Position numbers and translations under genes: made by a program. From contig NZ_JACSQN010000001.1 in NCBI RefSeq assembly GCF_014836615.1, positions 62,001-126,000 on the forward strand: 64,000 nt of DNA, read 5' to 3'. Source of the stretch: Sporosarcina quadrami. Lineage in GTDB: Bacteria > Bacillota > Bacilli > Bacillales_A > Planococcaceae. Numbering within the stretch: the first letter of the stretch is position 1; every line of letters begins with the position of its first letter. The notes beneath the pieces are model-generated. The model worked only from the letters and a program-made list of their open reading frames with translations, was not told the origin of the DNA and ran no database searches. This document shows positions 10,913 to 19,331 of this stretch, in pieces.

Positions 10913-12205
10913 ATGGGTAGAAGTTATGAGAAATCAAAACAAGCGTTCAAAGAAGCAGTGAAATTAATGCCAGGAGGCGTAAATTCTCCTGTACGTGCAT
11001 TCAAGTCAGTCAATATGGATCCGATTTTCATGGAAAGTGGAAAAGGACCGATTATTAAAGATATCGATGGTAATGAATACATCGACTATGTTTTATCTTG
11101 GGGACCTCTCATTTTAGGGCATACGGATCCCGACGTTGTAGAAGCGATTAAAAAAGTGGCTGAAACTGGAACAAGTTTCGGTGCTCCGACATTGCTTGAA
11201 AACGAGTTGGCGCAAATCGTCATCGACCGTGTACCGTCTATTGAAGTTGTCCGGATGGTTTCTTCAGGTACGGAAGCGACAATGAGTGCATTGCGATTGG
11301 CGCGCGGTTTTACTGGACGCAATAAAATCTTGAAGTTCGAAGGCTGTTATCATGGTCACGGCGATTCATTGCTCATTAAAGCAGGTTCTGGAGTTGCTAC
11401 ACTAGGTTTACCTGATAGTCCAGGTGTTCCTGAAGGCGTTGCGAAGAACACGATAACTGTGCCATACAACGACTTAGAAGGTGTAAAGCTCGCCTTTGAA
11501 CAATATGGTGACGATTTAGCTGGAGTCATCGTTGAACCTGTCGCAGGTAACATGGGCGTTGTACCACCTGAACCCGGTTTTCTAGAAACATTGCGTGAAT
11601 TAACGGAGAAAAACGGCACATTGCTCATCTTTGACGAAGTAATGACAGGATTCCGTGTCGATTACACATGTGCACAAGGGTACTTCGGTGTAACACCTGA
11701 TCTTACGTGCCTAGGTAAAGTGATCGGTGGCGGTTTGCCGGTCGGTGCTTATGGCGGTAAACGCGAAATTATGGAACGCATCGCGCCGGCTGGAACGGTT
11801 TATCAAGCAGGTACACTTTCAGGTAATCCGCTTGCAATGACTGCAGGAATCGAGACTCTGAAAAAGCTGACGCCTGATTCATACAAGCATTTTATGAAAC
11901 TTGGTGACCAGTTGGAACAAGGATTCCGTGAAGCTGCGACAAAGTACGGCATTCCACATACTGTGAACCGTGCAGGTTCAATGATCGGCTTCTTCTTCAC
12001 AAATGAAAAAGTGTCCGATTACGACAAAGCTAAATCATCGGACCTTCAACTTTTTGCAGAATACTTCCGTCTAATGGCGGAAGAAGGCATCTTTTTGCCT
12101 CCTTCCCAATTCGAAGGAATGTTCCTCTCAACATCACATACAGAAGAGCATATTGAAAAAACGGTACAAGCTTTCCATAACGTTTTTGCTCAATTGGCGA
12201 AATAA
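10913..12205 (+). CDS. hemL: Glutamate-1-semialdehyde 2,1-aminomutase
   Basis: HemL is a class-III PLP aminotransferase that isomerises glutamate-1-semialdehyde to 5-aminolevulinate, acting directly after HemA. The 430 residues include SSGTEA near 118-123, the EPVAGNMG region near 209-216, FDEVMTGFR near 240-248 and the Schiff-base Lys269 in [20 protein letters not shown] within the hemB end acts as its ribosome-binding site. A strong terminator closes the hemAXCDBL operon. Confidence 0.96.
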   Translation: MGRSYEKSKQAFKEAVKLMPGGVNSPVRAFKSVNMDPIFMESGKGPIIKDIDGNEYIDYVLSWGPLILGHTDPDVVEAIKKVAETGTSFGAPTLLENELAQIVIDRVPSIEVVRMVSSGTEATMSALRLARGFTGRNKILKFEGCYHGHGDSLLIKAGSGVATLGLPDSPGVPEGVAKNTITVPYNDLEGVKLAFEQYGDDLAGVIVEPVAGNMGVVPPEPGFLETLRELTEKNGTLLIFDEVMTGFRVDYTCAQGYFGVTPDLTCLGKVIGGGLPVGAYGGKREIMERIAPAGTVYQAGTLSGNPLAMTAGIETLKKLTPDSYKHFMKLGDQLEQGFREAATKYGIPHTVNRAGSMIGFFFTNEKVSDYDKAKSSDLQLFAEYFRLMAEEGIFLPPSQFEGMFLSTSHTEEHIEKTVQAFHNVFAQLAK

Positions 12206-12210
12206 GTAAG

Positions 12211-12246
12211 CGTCCTTCCGGAAATGATTTCGGAAGGGCGTTTTTA
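12211..12246 (+). terminator. Intrinsic terminator of the hem operon
   Basis: Arms CGTCCTTCCG and CGGAAGGGCG, with a GAAATGATTT loop, run into TTTTT. It lies just after the hemL stop. Confidence 0.87.
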
Positions 12247-12278
12247 TAATGCGTTTAATTCTACTTTTTGCCCGCTCG

Positions 12279-12286
12279 CATATAAT
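12279..12286 (+). promoter_or_regulatory. Candidate sigma-E -10 element upstream of the SpoVID-like gene
   Basis: CATATAAT matches the sigma-E -10 consensus CATACAAT at 7 of 8 positions. The -35 region about 14 bp upstream is poor, so this may equally be a weak sigma-A -10. In B. subtilis spoVID is transcribed by sigma-E, which favours the first reading. Confidence 0.35.
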
Positions 12287-12318
12287 GGCAAGTGAATGTA
12301 CAAAGGAGGGAAAGCATT

Positions 12319-12936
12319 TTGAAAACATTACAGTGGACAATGGAAGAACTCTTTTATTTTCCTGAAGAAATAGGTGTGCCTGAAGAGGGCGGTGCAGTAA
12401 AAGTGAACGCAGGCTTTTCAGAAAGTCGGACGGAAGACTCAGTTCGGTTGACGGGCATTTACCACGTCGCCGCGCAAGTCGGCTTTACAGAAGGGGAAAG
12501 GGCTACGGAGTTTGCGGATGAGGCCGTTTATGTAGATGATGTCGAATTGGAAGGGAACTCCGGATATTTCGAGTACGCCGTTCCGCTCTATATCGATTTG
12601 CCACCTGAAGTCAATGCGCCCCTTACGCTCGAGGCGACGGATGTATCAGTCAGAACGGATGACAATGGCGCACTTGCGGTGAAATGGAATGTCACATGTA
12701 CGTATGCTGACAAACCGGAAGCGGTAGCAGTCGCAGTCGAAGAACCTGAGCTTGAAGTGGCGCAAGAGCCGAAGAAGCTTGTCCAAATGGACGCGGAAGT
12801 CGCCGTACACGACAGCAGTTCATGGAGTGGCCATGACGAAGTGCTGCCATATATTGCGACATTGCCTGACGAGTGGACGACGACAACTTTCCGTTCAAAT
12901 GATGTTCTTATACAAGAGGAAAGCGAGGCCAACTAG
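12319..12936 (+). CDS. SpoVID-like spore coat assembly protein, short form
   Basis: A 205-residue acidic protein at the exact position of spoVID in Bacillus (between hemL and valS). Residues 1-140 resemble the SpoVID N-terminal domain: a beta-rich segment opening with a WTMEELFYFP-type motif and alternating LTGIYHVAAQVGF / YFEYAVPLYIDLP strands. The remaining 65 residues are Val/Glu-rich and end without the C-terminal LysM domain of B. subtilis SpoVID. AAGGAGGG at 12303-12310 sets the TTG start at 12319. It overlaps the convergent small gene by 42 bp. A role in spore encasement is inferred from position and the N-terminal resemblance only. Confidence 0.6.
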   Translation: MKTLQWTMEELFYFPEEIGVPEEGGAVKVNAGFSESRTEDSVRLTGIYHVAAQVGFTEGERATEFADEAVYVDDVELEGNSGYFEYAVPLYIDLPPEVNAPLTLEATDVSVRTDDNGALAVKWNVTCTYADKPEAVAVAVEEPELEVAQEPKKLVQMDAEVAVHDSSSWSGHDEVLPYIATLPDEWTTTTFRSNDVLIQEESEAN

Positions 12937-13086
12937 CGCGCAAAGTAATAGGAAATCCCCTGTAGTCGGCACAATTAAAAGCCTGATAAGCTGAAAAACG
13001 GCAATCGGAATAATGATTCCTTTGCAGTAAAACCTACATTTGCGCAACCAAGGCGGTAGTAAGTAGGGGTTGTAACCACGTCTCAT
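12895..13086 (-). CDS. Small hypothetical membrane protein, convergent with the SpoVID-like gene
   Basis: A 63-residue protein with a basic N-terminus (MRRGYNPYLLPPWLRKC) and two hydrophobic segments (about 25-38 and 45-58). I keep it because a near-perfect Shine-Dalgarno AAAGGAAG lies 6 bases before its ATG, and because a candidate promoter (CTGACC-18 bp-TACAAT, reading leftward) overlaps the divergent valS promoter. I recall an unnamed small protein at a comparable place next to valS in B. subtilis, but cannot verify homology here. Function unknown. Confidence 0.55.
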   Translation of the reverse strand: MRRGYNPYLLPPWLRKCRFYCKGIIIPIAVFQLIRLLIVPTTGDFLLLCALVGLAFLLYKNII

Positions 13087-13109
13087 GTAATCTTCCTTTC
13101 GTATTGTAC

Positions 13110-13139
13110 TTGACGCAAGCTCCTCCGGTCAGCTACAAT
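13110..13139 (+). promoter_or_regulatory. Sigma-A promoter of the valS T-box transcript
   Basis: TTGACG at 13110-13115 and TACAAT at 13134-13139 are separated by 18 bp. The predicted start is near 13146. It overlaps a leftward candidate promoter for the small minus-strand gene (-10 complement at 13103-13108, -35 complement at 13127-13132). Confidence 0.7.
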
Positions 13140-13145
13140 ATTGGT

Positions 13146-13398
13146 AATTGTATAACGATGCATTGATCGGGAGAGTATGCAATATCCATTTATCCAAGAG
13201 AGGGCTTCATTGCTGGAAGAGCCTATAAATGTGTTGCAGAAAGTCATCCGGGAGCAGTTCTCGTGAAATTGAGTAGCGGGAGCCGGTTTGAAACCGTTAT
13301 TTGTTATTGAGGCGCAGACGCTTTTTCTGTTTGCGCGAATAAAGGTGGTACCACGGATAACTCCTTCGTCCTTTTTGGCGGTGGAGTTTTTTTGTGTC
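13146..13398 (+). promoter_or_regulatory. T-box riboswitch leader of valS (valine specific)
   Basis: This is a tRNA-sensing leader for an aminoacyl-tRNA synthetase. The conserved T-box AAAGGTGGTACCACG is at about 13343-13358. It is followed by a terminator stem (ACTCC...GGAGT) running into seven T residues. Stem I spans roughly 13150-13290. A GTC triplet at 13243-13245 followed by A, on the 3' side of stem I, is the likely valine specifier. A stem III (CCGGTTT/AAACCG) lies near 13293-13308. Uncharged tRNA(Val) would stabilise the antiterminator and allow valS expression. The specifier assignment is by eye. Together with the promoter this accounts for the 367 bases between the small gene and valS. 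Confidence 0.9.
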
Positions 13399-13453
13399 CA
13401 AAATTCTTTATTTTGCAGATGAATGCACGTGTACGACAAAAGGAGGAGTTCAT

Positions 13454-16099
13454 ATGTCAACTGAAAACATGTCAATGCCAACAAAATATGAGCCGCAAAC
13501 AATTGAAGCTGGCCGTTATGAATGGTGGTTAAAAGGAAAGTTTTTCGAAGCGCAACCTGAAAGCGGAAAAGAACCATATACAATCGTTATTCCACCACCG
13601 AACGTCACAGGTAAACTTCACTTAGGTCATGCATGGGATACAACATTACAAGATATTTTAATCCGAATGAAGCGCATGCAAGGATACGATGCATTATGGT
13701 TACCAGGGATGGACCATGCAGGCATCGCGACACAAGCGAAAGTCGAAGAGAAATTGCGCAGCGAAGGCAAAACACGCTATGACCTTGGTCGTGAAAAGTT
13801 CCTTGAAGAAACGTGGAGATGGAAAGATGAGTACGCAGGACATATTCGCGCACAATGGGGCAAACTCGGACTTGCGCTCGATTATTCAAGAGAACGGTTC
13901 ACACTAGACGCAGGTCTGTCAAAAGCGGTTAATGAAGTATTCGTTAAGCTCTATGAAAAAGATTTGATTTACCGTGGCGAATATATCATCAACTGGGATC
14001 CTGCAACCAAAACGGCGTTGTCCGACATCGAAGTCATTCACAAAGATGTACAGGGTGCATTCTATCATATGCGCTATCCACTCGCTGACGGAACGGATAG
14101 TATCGAAATTGCGACAACTCGCCCTGAAACAATGCTCGGAGATACTGCTGTCGCTGTCCATCCTGAAGATGAACGATACAAGCATCTCATCGGGAAAACA
14201 GTGAAGTTACCAATCGTCGGTCGCGAGATTCCGATTGTCGCTGATGATTATGTCGATATGGAATTTGGAAGCGGTGCGGTTAAGATCACACCAGCTCATG
14301 ACCCGAATGACTTTGAAATCGGTAACCGTCACGAACTTCCACGTGTCCTTGTCATGAATGAAGACGGATCGATGAATAAGCTTGCAGACAAATACGAAGG
14401 CATGGACCGCTTCGAATGCCGTAAAGCGATTGTCAAAGATTTGCAGGACATGGGCGTATTGTTCAAAATCGAAGAGCATATGCACTCTGTCGGTCACTCA
14501 GAACGAAGTGGTGCAGTTGTTGAACCGTATTTATCTACGCAATGGTTCGTTAAAATGGGACCTCTTGCTGAAGAAGCGATTAAACTCCAGTACAGCGAAG
14601 AAAAAGTGAATTTCGTACCTGAACGTTTCGAAAAGACCTATTTGAACTGGATGGAAAACCTCCACGACTGGTGTATTTCCCGTCAGCTTTGGTGGGGACA
14701 TCGAATTCCAGCATGGTACCATAAAGAGACAGGCGAAGTGTATGTCGGTCACGACGCGCCTGCAGACGCTGAAAACTGGAACCAGGAAGAAGACGTTCTC
14801 GACACGTGGTTCTCATCTGCATTATGGCCATTTTCAACAATGGGCTGGCCGAATCTTAATAATGAAGAGTTTAAAAAGTATTATCCGACTGCAACCCTTG
14901 TAACAGGATATGATATTATCTTCTTCTGGGTTTCACGCATGATTTTCCAAGGACTCGAGTTCACGGGTGAACGTCCTTTCGACGATGTATTGATCCATGG
15001 ATTAGTACGTGCAGAAGATGGACGTAAAATGTCCAAGTCGCTCGGCAACGGTGTCGATCCGATGGATGTCATCGATCAGTATGGTGCAGACGCATTGCGT
15101 TACTTCCTTGCAACTGGATCATCTCCTGGCCAAGACCTTCGTTATTCTACGGAAAAAGTCGAAGCGATCTGGAACTTTGCGAATAAAATCTGGAATGCCT
15201 CCCGCTTCGCTTTAATGAACATGGATGGCATGACCTATGATGAAATCGATCTGACAGGCGAGAAATCCGTAGCAGATGCATGGATTCTTACACGTCTGAA
15301 TGAAACAATCGAGCAAGTGACGAAACTTGCAGACAGATATGAATTCGGTGAAGTCGGCCGCGCGCTCTATAACTTCATCTGGGATGATTTCTGTGACTGG
15401 TATATCGAAATGGCGAAACTGCCGTTATACGGTGAAGACGAAGTTGCGAAAAAGACGACGCGTTCTGTTCTAGCGTATGTCCTCGACAACACGATGCGCC
15501 TCTTGCATCCGTTAATGCCATTCATCACAGAAGAAATCTGGCAGAACTTGCCGCACGAAGGCGAGTCCATCACTGTAGCTGCTTGGCCGGTTGCGGATGA
15601 ATCATTGACAGACAAAGCGCAAGCGTCAAATATGAAACTTCTCGTTGACCTCATACACGCAGTGCGTAACATCCGTGCTGAAGTGAACACGCCAATGAGC
15701 AAGAAAGTTCCATTATTCATCGCTGCGAAAGACGAAGCTACAGTCGCAGTACTTGAAGCAAATAAAAACTACATCGAACGTTTCTGTAACCCGGAAACAC
15801 TCGAAATTGGTGTCGGCATTTCAACGCCAGGCAAATCAATGTCAGCCGTCATCACTGGCGCAGAATTATTCTTGCCACTCGAAGGCTTGCTCAATCTTGA
15901 CGAAGAAATCGAACGCCTACAGAAAGAACTTGCGAAATGGGAAGGCGAAGTGAAGCGCGTCCAAGGCAAACTGTCCAACGAACGCTTCATGTCCAAAGCA
16001 CCTGAAGCAGTAGTCGAAGAAGAAAAAGCAAAAGAAAAAGATTACCTCGAGAAAAAAGCGGCAGTCGAACGCCGTATTGAAGAATTAAAAGAAATCTAA
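13454..16099 (+). CDS. valS: Valyl-tRNA synthetase
   Basis: A class-Ia synthetase that charges tRNA(Val) and edits mischarged threonine. The 881 residues are the usual length. The HIGH-type motif HLGH is at 56-59, the CP1 editing domain spans about 200-350 with [15 protein letters not shown], and KMSKS is near 525-529. The C-terminal coiled-coil arm, typical of ValRS, covers about 810-880 and is Glu/Lys-rich. GGAGGAG lies upstream of the ATG at 13454; a longer frame starting at 13394 would run back into the T-box terminator and is rejected. It is controlled by the leader described above and ended by a strong terminator. Confidence 0.98.
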   Translation: MSTENMSMPTKYEPQTIEAGRYEWWLKGKFFEAQPESGKEPYTIVIPPPNVTGKLHLGHAWDTTLQDILIRMKRMQGYDALWLPGMDHAGIATQAKVEEKLRSEGKTRYDLGREKFLEETWRWKDEYAGHIRAQWGKLGLALDYSRERFTLDAGLSKAVNEVFVKLYEKDLIYRGEYIINWDPATKTALSDIEVIHKDVQGAFYHMRYPLADGTDSIEIATTRPETMLGDTAVAVHPEDERYKHLIGKTVKLPIVGREIPIVADDYVDMEFGSGAVKITPAHDPNDFEIGNRHELPRVLVMNEDGSMNKLADKYEGMDRFECRKAIVKDLQDMGVLFKIEEHMHSVGHSERSGAVVEPYLSTQWFVKMGPLAEEAIKLQYSEEKVNFVPERFEKTYLNWMENLHDWCISRQLWWGHRIPAWYHKETGEVYVGHDAPADAENWNQEEDVLDTWFSSALWPFSTMGWPNLNNEEFKKYYPTATLVTGYDIIFFWVSRMIFQGLEFTGERPFDDVLIHGLVRAEDGRKMSKSLGNGVDPMDVIDQYGADALRYFLATGSSPGQDLRYSTEKVEAIWNFANKIWNASRFALMNMDGMTYDEIDLTGEKSVADAWILTRLNETIEQVTKLADRYEFGEVGRALYNFIWDDFCDWYIEMAKLPLYGEDEVAKKTTRSVLAYVLDNTMRLLHPLMPFITEEIWQNLPHEGESITVAAWPVADESLTDKAQASNMKLLVDLIHAVRNIRAEVNTPMSKKVPLFIAAKDEATVAVLEANKNYIERFCNPETLEIGVGISTPGKSMSAVITGAELFLPLEGLLNLDEEIERLQKELAKWEGEVKRVQGKLSNERFMSKAPEAVVEEEKAKEKDYLEKKAAVERRIEELKEI

Positions 16100-16103
16100 T
16101 CAA

Positions 16104-16145
16104 AATCCCCTGTCTGCAAATAATGCGCAGACAGGGGATTATTTT
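16104..16145 (+). terminator. Intrinsic terminator after valS
   Basis: A stem of AATCCCCTGTCTGC pairs with GCAGACAGGGGATT and is followed by ATTTT. This is one of the strongest hairpins in the window. The reverse strand also reads into a T-containing tail, so it may serve both directions. Confidence 0.88.
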
Positions 16146-16150
16146 AACTC

Positions 16151-16330
16151 AAAAAGTCCATAATAGCCGCTAAAAGTCCATAACTTCGAGTAAAAGTCCA
16201 TAACAGTGCAAAAAAAGCTCATAACTCCGAAAATAACCTCATATAATTGAAAAAAAGCTCATAACTCGAAATGAAAGCTCATAACTCGCAATAAAACCTC
16301 ATAAATCGCCAAAATCCCTCATAACTCCAT
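16151..16330. repeat. Array of nine degenerate 20-bp tandem repeats
   Basis: Nine units with a 20-bp period (one 21-bp step) share a core AAAAGTCCATAAC or AAAAGCTCATAAC, followed by a variable 5-7 bp often starting TCG. Units 1-3 carry the GTCC form and units 4-9 mostly the GCTC or CCTC form. The array fills the space between the valS terminator and the convergent ATP-grasp gene. Its last unit overlaps the 3' end of that gene and supplies the stop codon (TCATAACTCCAT read in reverse gives the last residues MEL and TGA). This is not a CRISPR: the units are contiguous, with no unique spacers. Confidence 0.85.
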
Positions 16331-17113
16331 TAATCGCTTCACATACCTCAACAACTTCTCAGCAACCGAAAAATCATGCGTAGCATACAATGATCGCGCA
16401 CCAACAGGATCCTCGATTTCATTGAGCACCCATGAACCGTCAGCCAACAGCAAGAAATCGATGCCTACATAATCACTTTTCAACGCTTTAGCAATCGTCG
16501 TCACTTCCTTCACTTGCCAAGCAGACAACTCAAATTTCTCTACAGACCCGCCTAATGTAAAATTCGATTTGAAAGAGTCGACTCCACTACGTTTAACAGC
16601 ACCAAGTACATCCGTACCCAACATGAACACCCGCACATCCGTTGAATCGGACTCAATGTAAGGCTGGCTTATAACTCGCCGTCCTTCAAAAGAACAAAGA
16701 ACAGTAGCTGCCTCTTCTGCGCACTTACATAAAAATACTTCATCTCCACCATGTCCATCGACAGTCTTCAAAACGAGCGGATAACCGGTCAACGCATCAA
16801 CATTCGTAACAATCCGTGTCGGTACTGCTGATACTCCAAGTAAACTAGCCATTTCAAACGTGCGCAACTTATCATTCGCTATCCTGTTCACTTCCGAGCG
16901 GTTAATGAGACGATGACCCGCTGCTTCCCACGAAGCAGATAACTCCGAATTCCGATCCCTGAATAAAATAAAATCTGCATCCTCATCAGGTGTTTCTTCA
17001 TCTACAAGTAATGTAAGAGAAATCGATTGCTTGGCAGCATGTACAAGCAAATCATCGATAAATCCCCGATTTCGTTTTGCTTCTACACGTGAATAATAAA
17101 GATGCCCCTTCAT
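16319..17113 (-). CDS. RimK-like ATP-grasp ligase (second gene of pair)
   Basis: A 264-residue ATP-grasp protein. A preATP-grasp N-terminal region (about 1-85) precedes the ATP-binding core: YPLVLKTVDGHGGDEVFLC near 112-130, then VISQPYIESDSTDVRVFMLG near 147-166, and the metal-binding end GIDFLLLADGSWVLNEIEDP near 218-237. Members of this fold join a carboxylate to an amine (RimK, glutathione synthase, peptide-tailoring ligases); the substrate cannot be read from sequence. Its ATG overlaps the stop of the upstream ATP-grasp gene by 4 bp. Its 3' end lies in the repeat array. Confidence 0.75.
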   Translation of the reverse strand: MKGHLYYSRVEAKRNRGFIDDLLVHAAKQSISLTLLVDEETPDEDADFILFRDRNSELSASWEAAGHRLINRSEVNRIANDKLRTFEMASLLGVSAVPTRIVTNVDALTGYPLVLKTVDGHGGDEVFLCKCAEEAATVLCSFEGRRVISQPYIESDSTDVRVFMLGTDVLGAVKRSGVDSFKSNFTLGGSVEKFELSAWQVKEVTTIAKALKSDYVGIDFLLLADGSWVLNEIEDPVGARSLYATHDFSVAEKLLRYVKRLMEL

Positions 17114-17976
17114 GCCAATTTTCCAAGGATATAGCTAATCATCCGATCTGCGACATTGATGCCTGTCACATTATAAATATTCCTGATATGCGCAGCCGCA
17201 TTCACTTCGCAGACAAGCGGCGTTTCATCATTGCCGAATAACAGATCGACACCTGCGAATTCTGCGCCAACAGCTTCTGCAGCCCGAATTGCCAAAGTAC
17301 GTTGCGCATCAGTCAATTCGACAACCGATGCAACTCCACCATTTGTAATATTTGCACGAAAATCCGTTTCGCTATATCTGTACATCGCAGCAATTATCTC
17401 ACCGCCGACAATATTCACGCGGATATCTCGGCCTCTGCTCGTCGCAATAAATTCCTGAAATACAAAATCGACGCCGCGCAGTTCATCAACTTTCGCAAAA
17501 AATGCTTCTTCTGTTTTAATCAAATATACCTTCATACCGAACGAACCGTGACCTTCTTTTATGATCATCGGCAATCTGAGTCTTTCAAGAACTTGTTCAT
17601 AATAACCAGTGTCTTTAATCGTGAAATTCGGATACACTTTCGGTGCAATGATCGTTATCGGCATCGGAATTTCATTTTTCGCAAGCTGTATGTATTGTTT
17701 CGCTTTATTGTCACATGTCTCAATCACTTCAGGATCATTAAAGACAGGAATTCCAGCATTTTTTAAATAGGTCGCAAGCAAAATGTCCTTGTCCAGAAAA
17801 ACAACGAAATCAGGACGGAATTCCATCAGTTCATGACTGCTCATCATCACTTCATAGTTTTTCAATATTGTTGCTTGCACACCTGCATTTCTAGCCGCTT
17901 CAGCTAATAACTCTGCCTGATCTCGGAATTTGTCACTCGTCAAACTTCCATTGTAAATGACCCAACACTTTTTCAA
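17110..17976 (-). CDS. RimK-like ATP-grasp ligase (first gene of pair)
   Basis: A 288-residue ATP-grasp protein related to RimK/YheC-type ligases. An N-terminal flavodoxin-like preATP domain (LKKCWVIYNGSL, then VVFLDKDILLA) is followed by the nucleotide loop MIIKEGHGSFGMKVYLI near 136-152, FQEFIATSRGRDIRVNIVGG near 175-194 and the catalytic end GVDLLFGNDETPLVCEVNAA near 242-261. The chosen TTG start at 17976 follows GGAGGAAA with ideal spacing; longer frames lack a ribosome-binding site. Only about 60 bp separate it from the divergent folC. Substrate unknown. With its partner it forms a two-ligase operon. Confidence 0.75.
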   Translation of the reverse strand: MKKCWVIYNGSLTSDKFRDQAELLAEAARNAGVQATILKNYEVMMSSHELMEFRPDFVVFLDKDILLATYLKNAGIPVFNDPEVIETCDNKAKQYIQLAKNEIPMPITIIAPKVYPNFTIKDTGYYEQVLERLRLPMIIKEGHGSFGMKVYLIKTEEAFFAKVDELRGVDFVFQEFIATSRGRDIRVNIVGGEIIAAMYRYSETDFRANITNGGVASVVELTDAQRTLAIRAAEAVGAEFAGVDLLFGNDETPLVCEVNAAAHIRNIYNVTGINVADRMISYILGKLA

Positions 17977-18038
17977 TTCGTTTCCTCCGCCCATGATATA
18001 CTTACTATAAGTTGATTCTATCATAAGGAGAGAGACAA

Positions 18039-19247
18039 TTGATTCCTAAATTTGATGAGTACAAAGAACGTTTTAACATACAAAGTGACGATGAAATAAA
18101 ACCTGGATTGACAAGCATACAAGCTGCTTTGCGTAAACTTGGAAATCCAGAACAAGAGTTGCGTATTATTCATGTAGCTGGTACAAACGGCAAGGGTTCG
18201 ACAATTGCATTCATGGAAAATGTATTAAAAGAACATGGGTATACGACGGGCGTCTTTTCTTCACCAGCTATCGTCGATGTTCATGACCAAATACGTCCAA
18301 ACGGTCTGCCAATCACGTCAGATGAACTGAACAACTCGTTTGAACAGATGAGCAAAGCTGGATTAAGTGGTATGTTGACAGATTTCGAATTGCTGACAGT
18401 GGCGGCATTCGTAACTTTTGAGCGTATCAGTCCTGATTATGTCCTTTTGGAATGCGGGATGGGCGGTCTGCTAGACAGTACGAATGTTGTAACTCCAATA
18501 GTTTCAGTCATCCCATCAATTGCTTTGGATCATGTAGGTTTTCTTGGAGACGACTTGGGCAAAATTGCTAGGCACAAAGCGGGGATTATTAAAAAAGGCG
18601 TGCCTGTGGTCGTTGGTCAGTTGCCTGAAGAAGCAAATGCAGTAGTTAGGTCAAAAGCACTTGACTTAAACTGTGAGTTATTGCAATACGGGGAGGACTT
18701 TTGGATGCGTAGTAATATCTTTTCTTCAAGTGAACTACAACTCGAAATACCAACGCGGAGAATGAAAGGCCCTCATCAAGCTATGAATGCAGCTATCGCT
18801 ATCGAGGCATTAATAAAATCTGGAATTTCTTTGGGACATGAATATATCATAAAAGGGATTTCAGAAGCATCACTCCCATATCGGTTTCAAGAAATCTCGC
18901 AAGGCGTCTACGTAGACGGCGCGCACAATCCAGCAGCAGCAAAAATGTTAGCCGAAACAATTCGGACAGAATTCCCTGGTGAAAAAGTAGATTTTGTCAT
19001 TGGTATGCTTAATACGAAAGACATTCAAGCTACGTTAGACGAATTAATTCCAGTTGCCAATTCATTTACATTCGTTTCATTTCCGCACCCGCAAGCAGCA
19101 AAAGCAATCGATTTGTACAAAAGTTGTCAGTATAATAGAAAAAAGATGACAAATTCGTATGATGATACTATACTACTAAATAGGGAAGTAAACTCAAAGA
19201 AAATAGTCGCGGGTTCTTTGTACCTTATATCTGGACTTTTGAACTAA
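18039..19247 (+). CDS. folC: Folylpolyglutamate synthase / dihydrofolate synthase
   Basis: FolC adds glutamate to dihydropteroate or folates. The 402 residues contain the Mur-ligase type P-loop GTNGKGST at about 48-55, LLECGMGGLLDSTNVV near 145-160, and VDGAHNPAAAKML near 289-301. It is somewhat shorter than B. subtilis FolC (about 430). It starts at TTG 18039 behind AAGGAGAGAG. It lies in the Bacillus position, downstream of valS and upstream of the pilus/comC region. The last bases may hold a promoter for the diguanylate cyclase that follows. Confidence 0.93.
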   Translation: MIPKFDEYKERFNIQSDDEIKPGLTSIQAALRKLGNPEQELRIIHVAGTNGKGSTIAFMENVLKEHGYTTGVFSSPAIVDVHDQIRPNGLPITSDELNNSFEQMSKAGLSGMLTDFELLTVAAFVTFERISPDYVLLECGMGGLLDSTNVVTPIVSVIPSIALDHVGFLGDDLGKIARHKAGIIKKGVPVVVGQLPEEANAVVRSKALDLNCELLQYGEDFWMRSNIFSSSELQLEIPTRRMKGPHQAMNAAIAIEALIKSGISLGHEYIIKGISEASLPYRFQEISQGVYVDGAHNPAAAKMLAETIRTEFPGEKVDFVIGMLNTKDIQATLDELIPVANSFTFVSFPHPQAAKAIDLYKSCQYNRKKMTNSYDDTILLNREVNSKKIVAGSLYLISGLLN

Positions 19248-19260
19248 CAATACTTATAAT
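19232..19260 (+). promoter_or_regulatory. Candidate promoter of the first diguanylate cyclase
   Basis: TGGACT and a perfect TATAAT (19255-19260) are separated by 17 bp, straddling the folC stop codon. The -35 matches consensus at four positions only. Confidence 0.4.
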
Positions 19261-19331
19261 CGAATATACTTACTAGTTACTTATCATTTTTTTCGAAATT
19301 ACGTCTTTTGAGAATGTAAAGGAGGGAAGGA

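Noticed and set aside
13083..13583. Open frame of 166 codons on the minus strand over the valS leader
   Set aside because: It spans the T-box leader and the valS start in antisense, resembles no protein, and lacks a ribosome-binding site.
16151..16330. Possible CRISPR array
   Set aside because: Units are contiguous and only 20 bp long, without unique spacers of constant length, and no cas genes are present.
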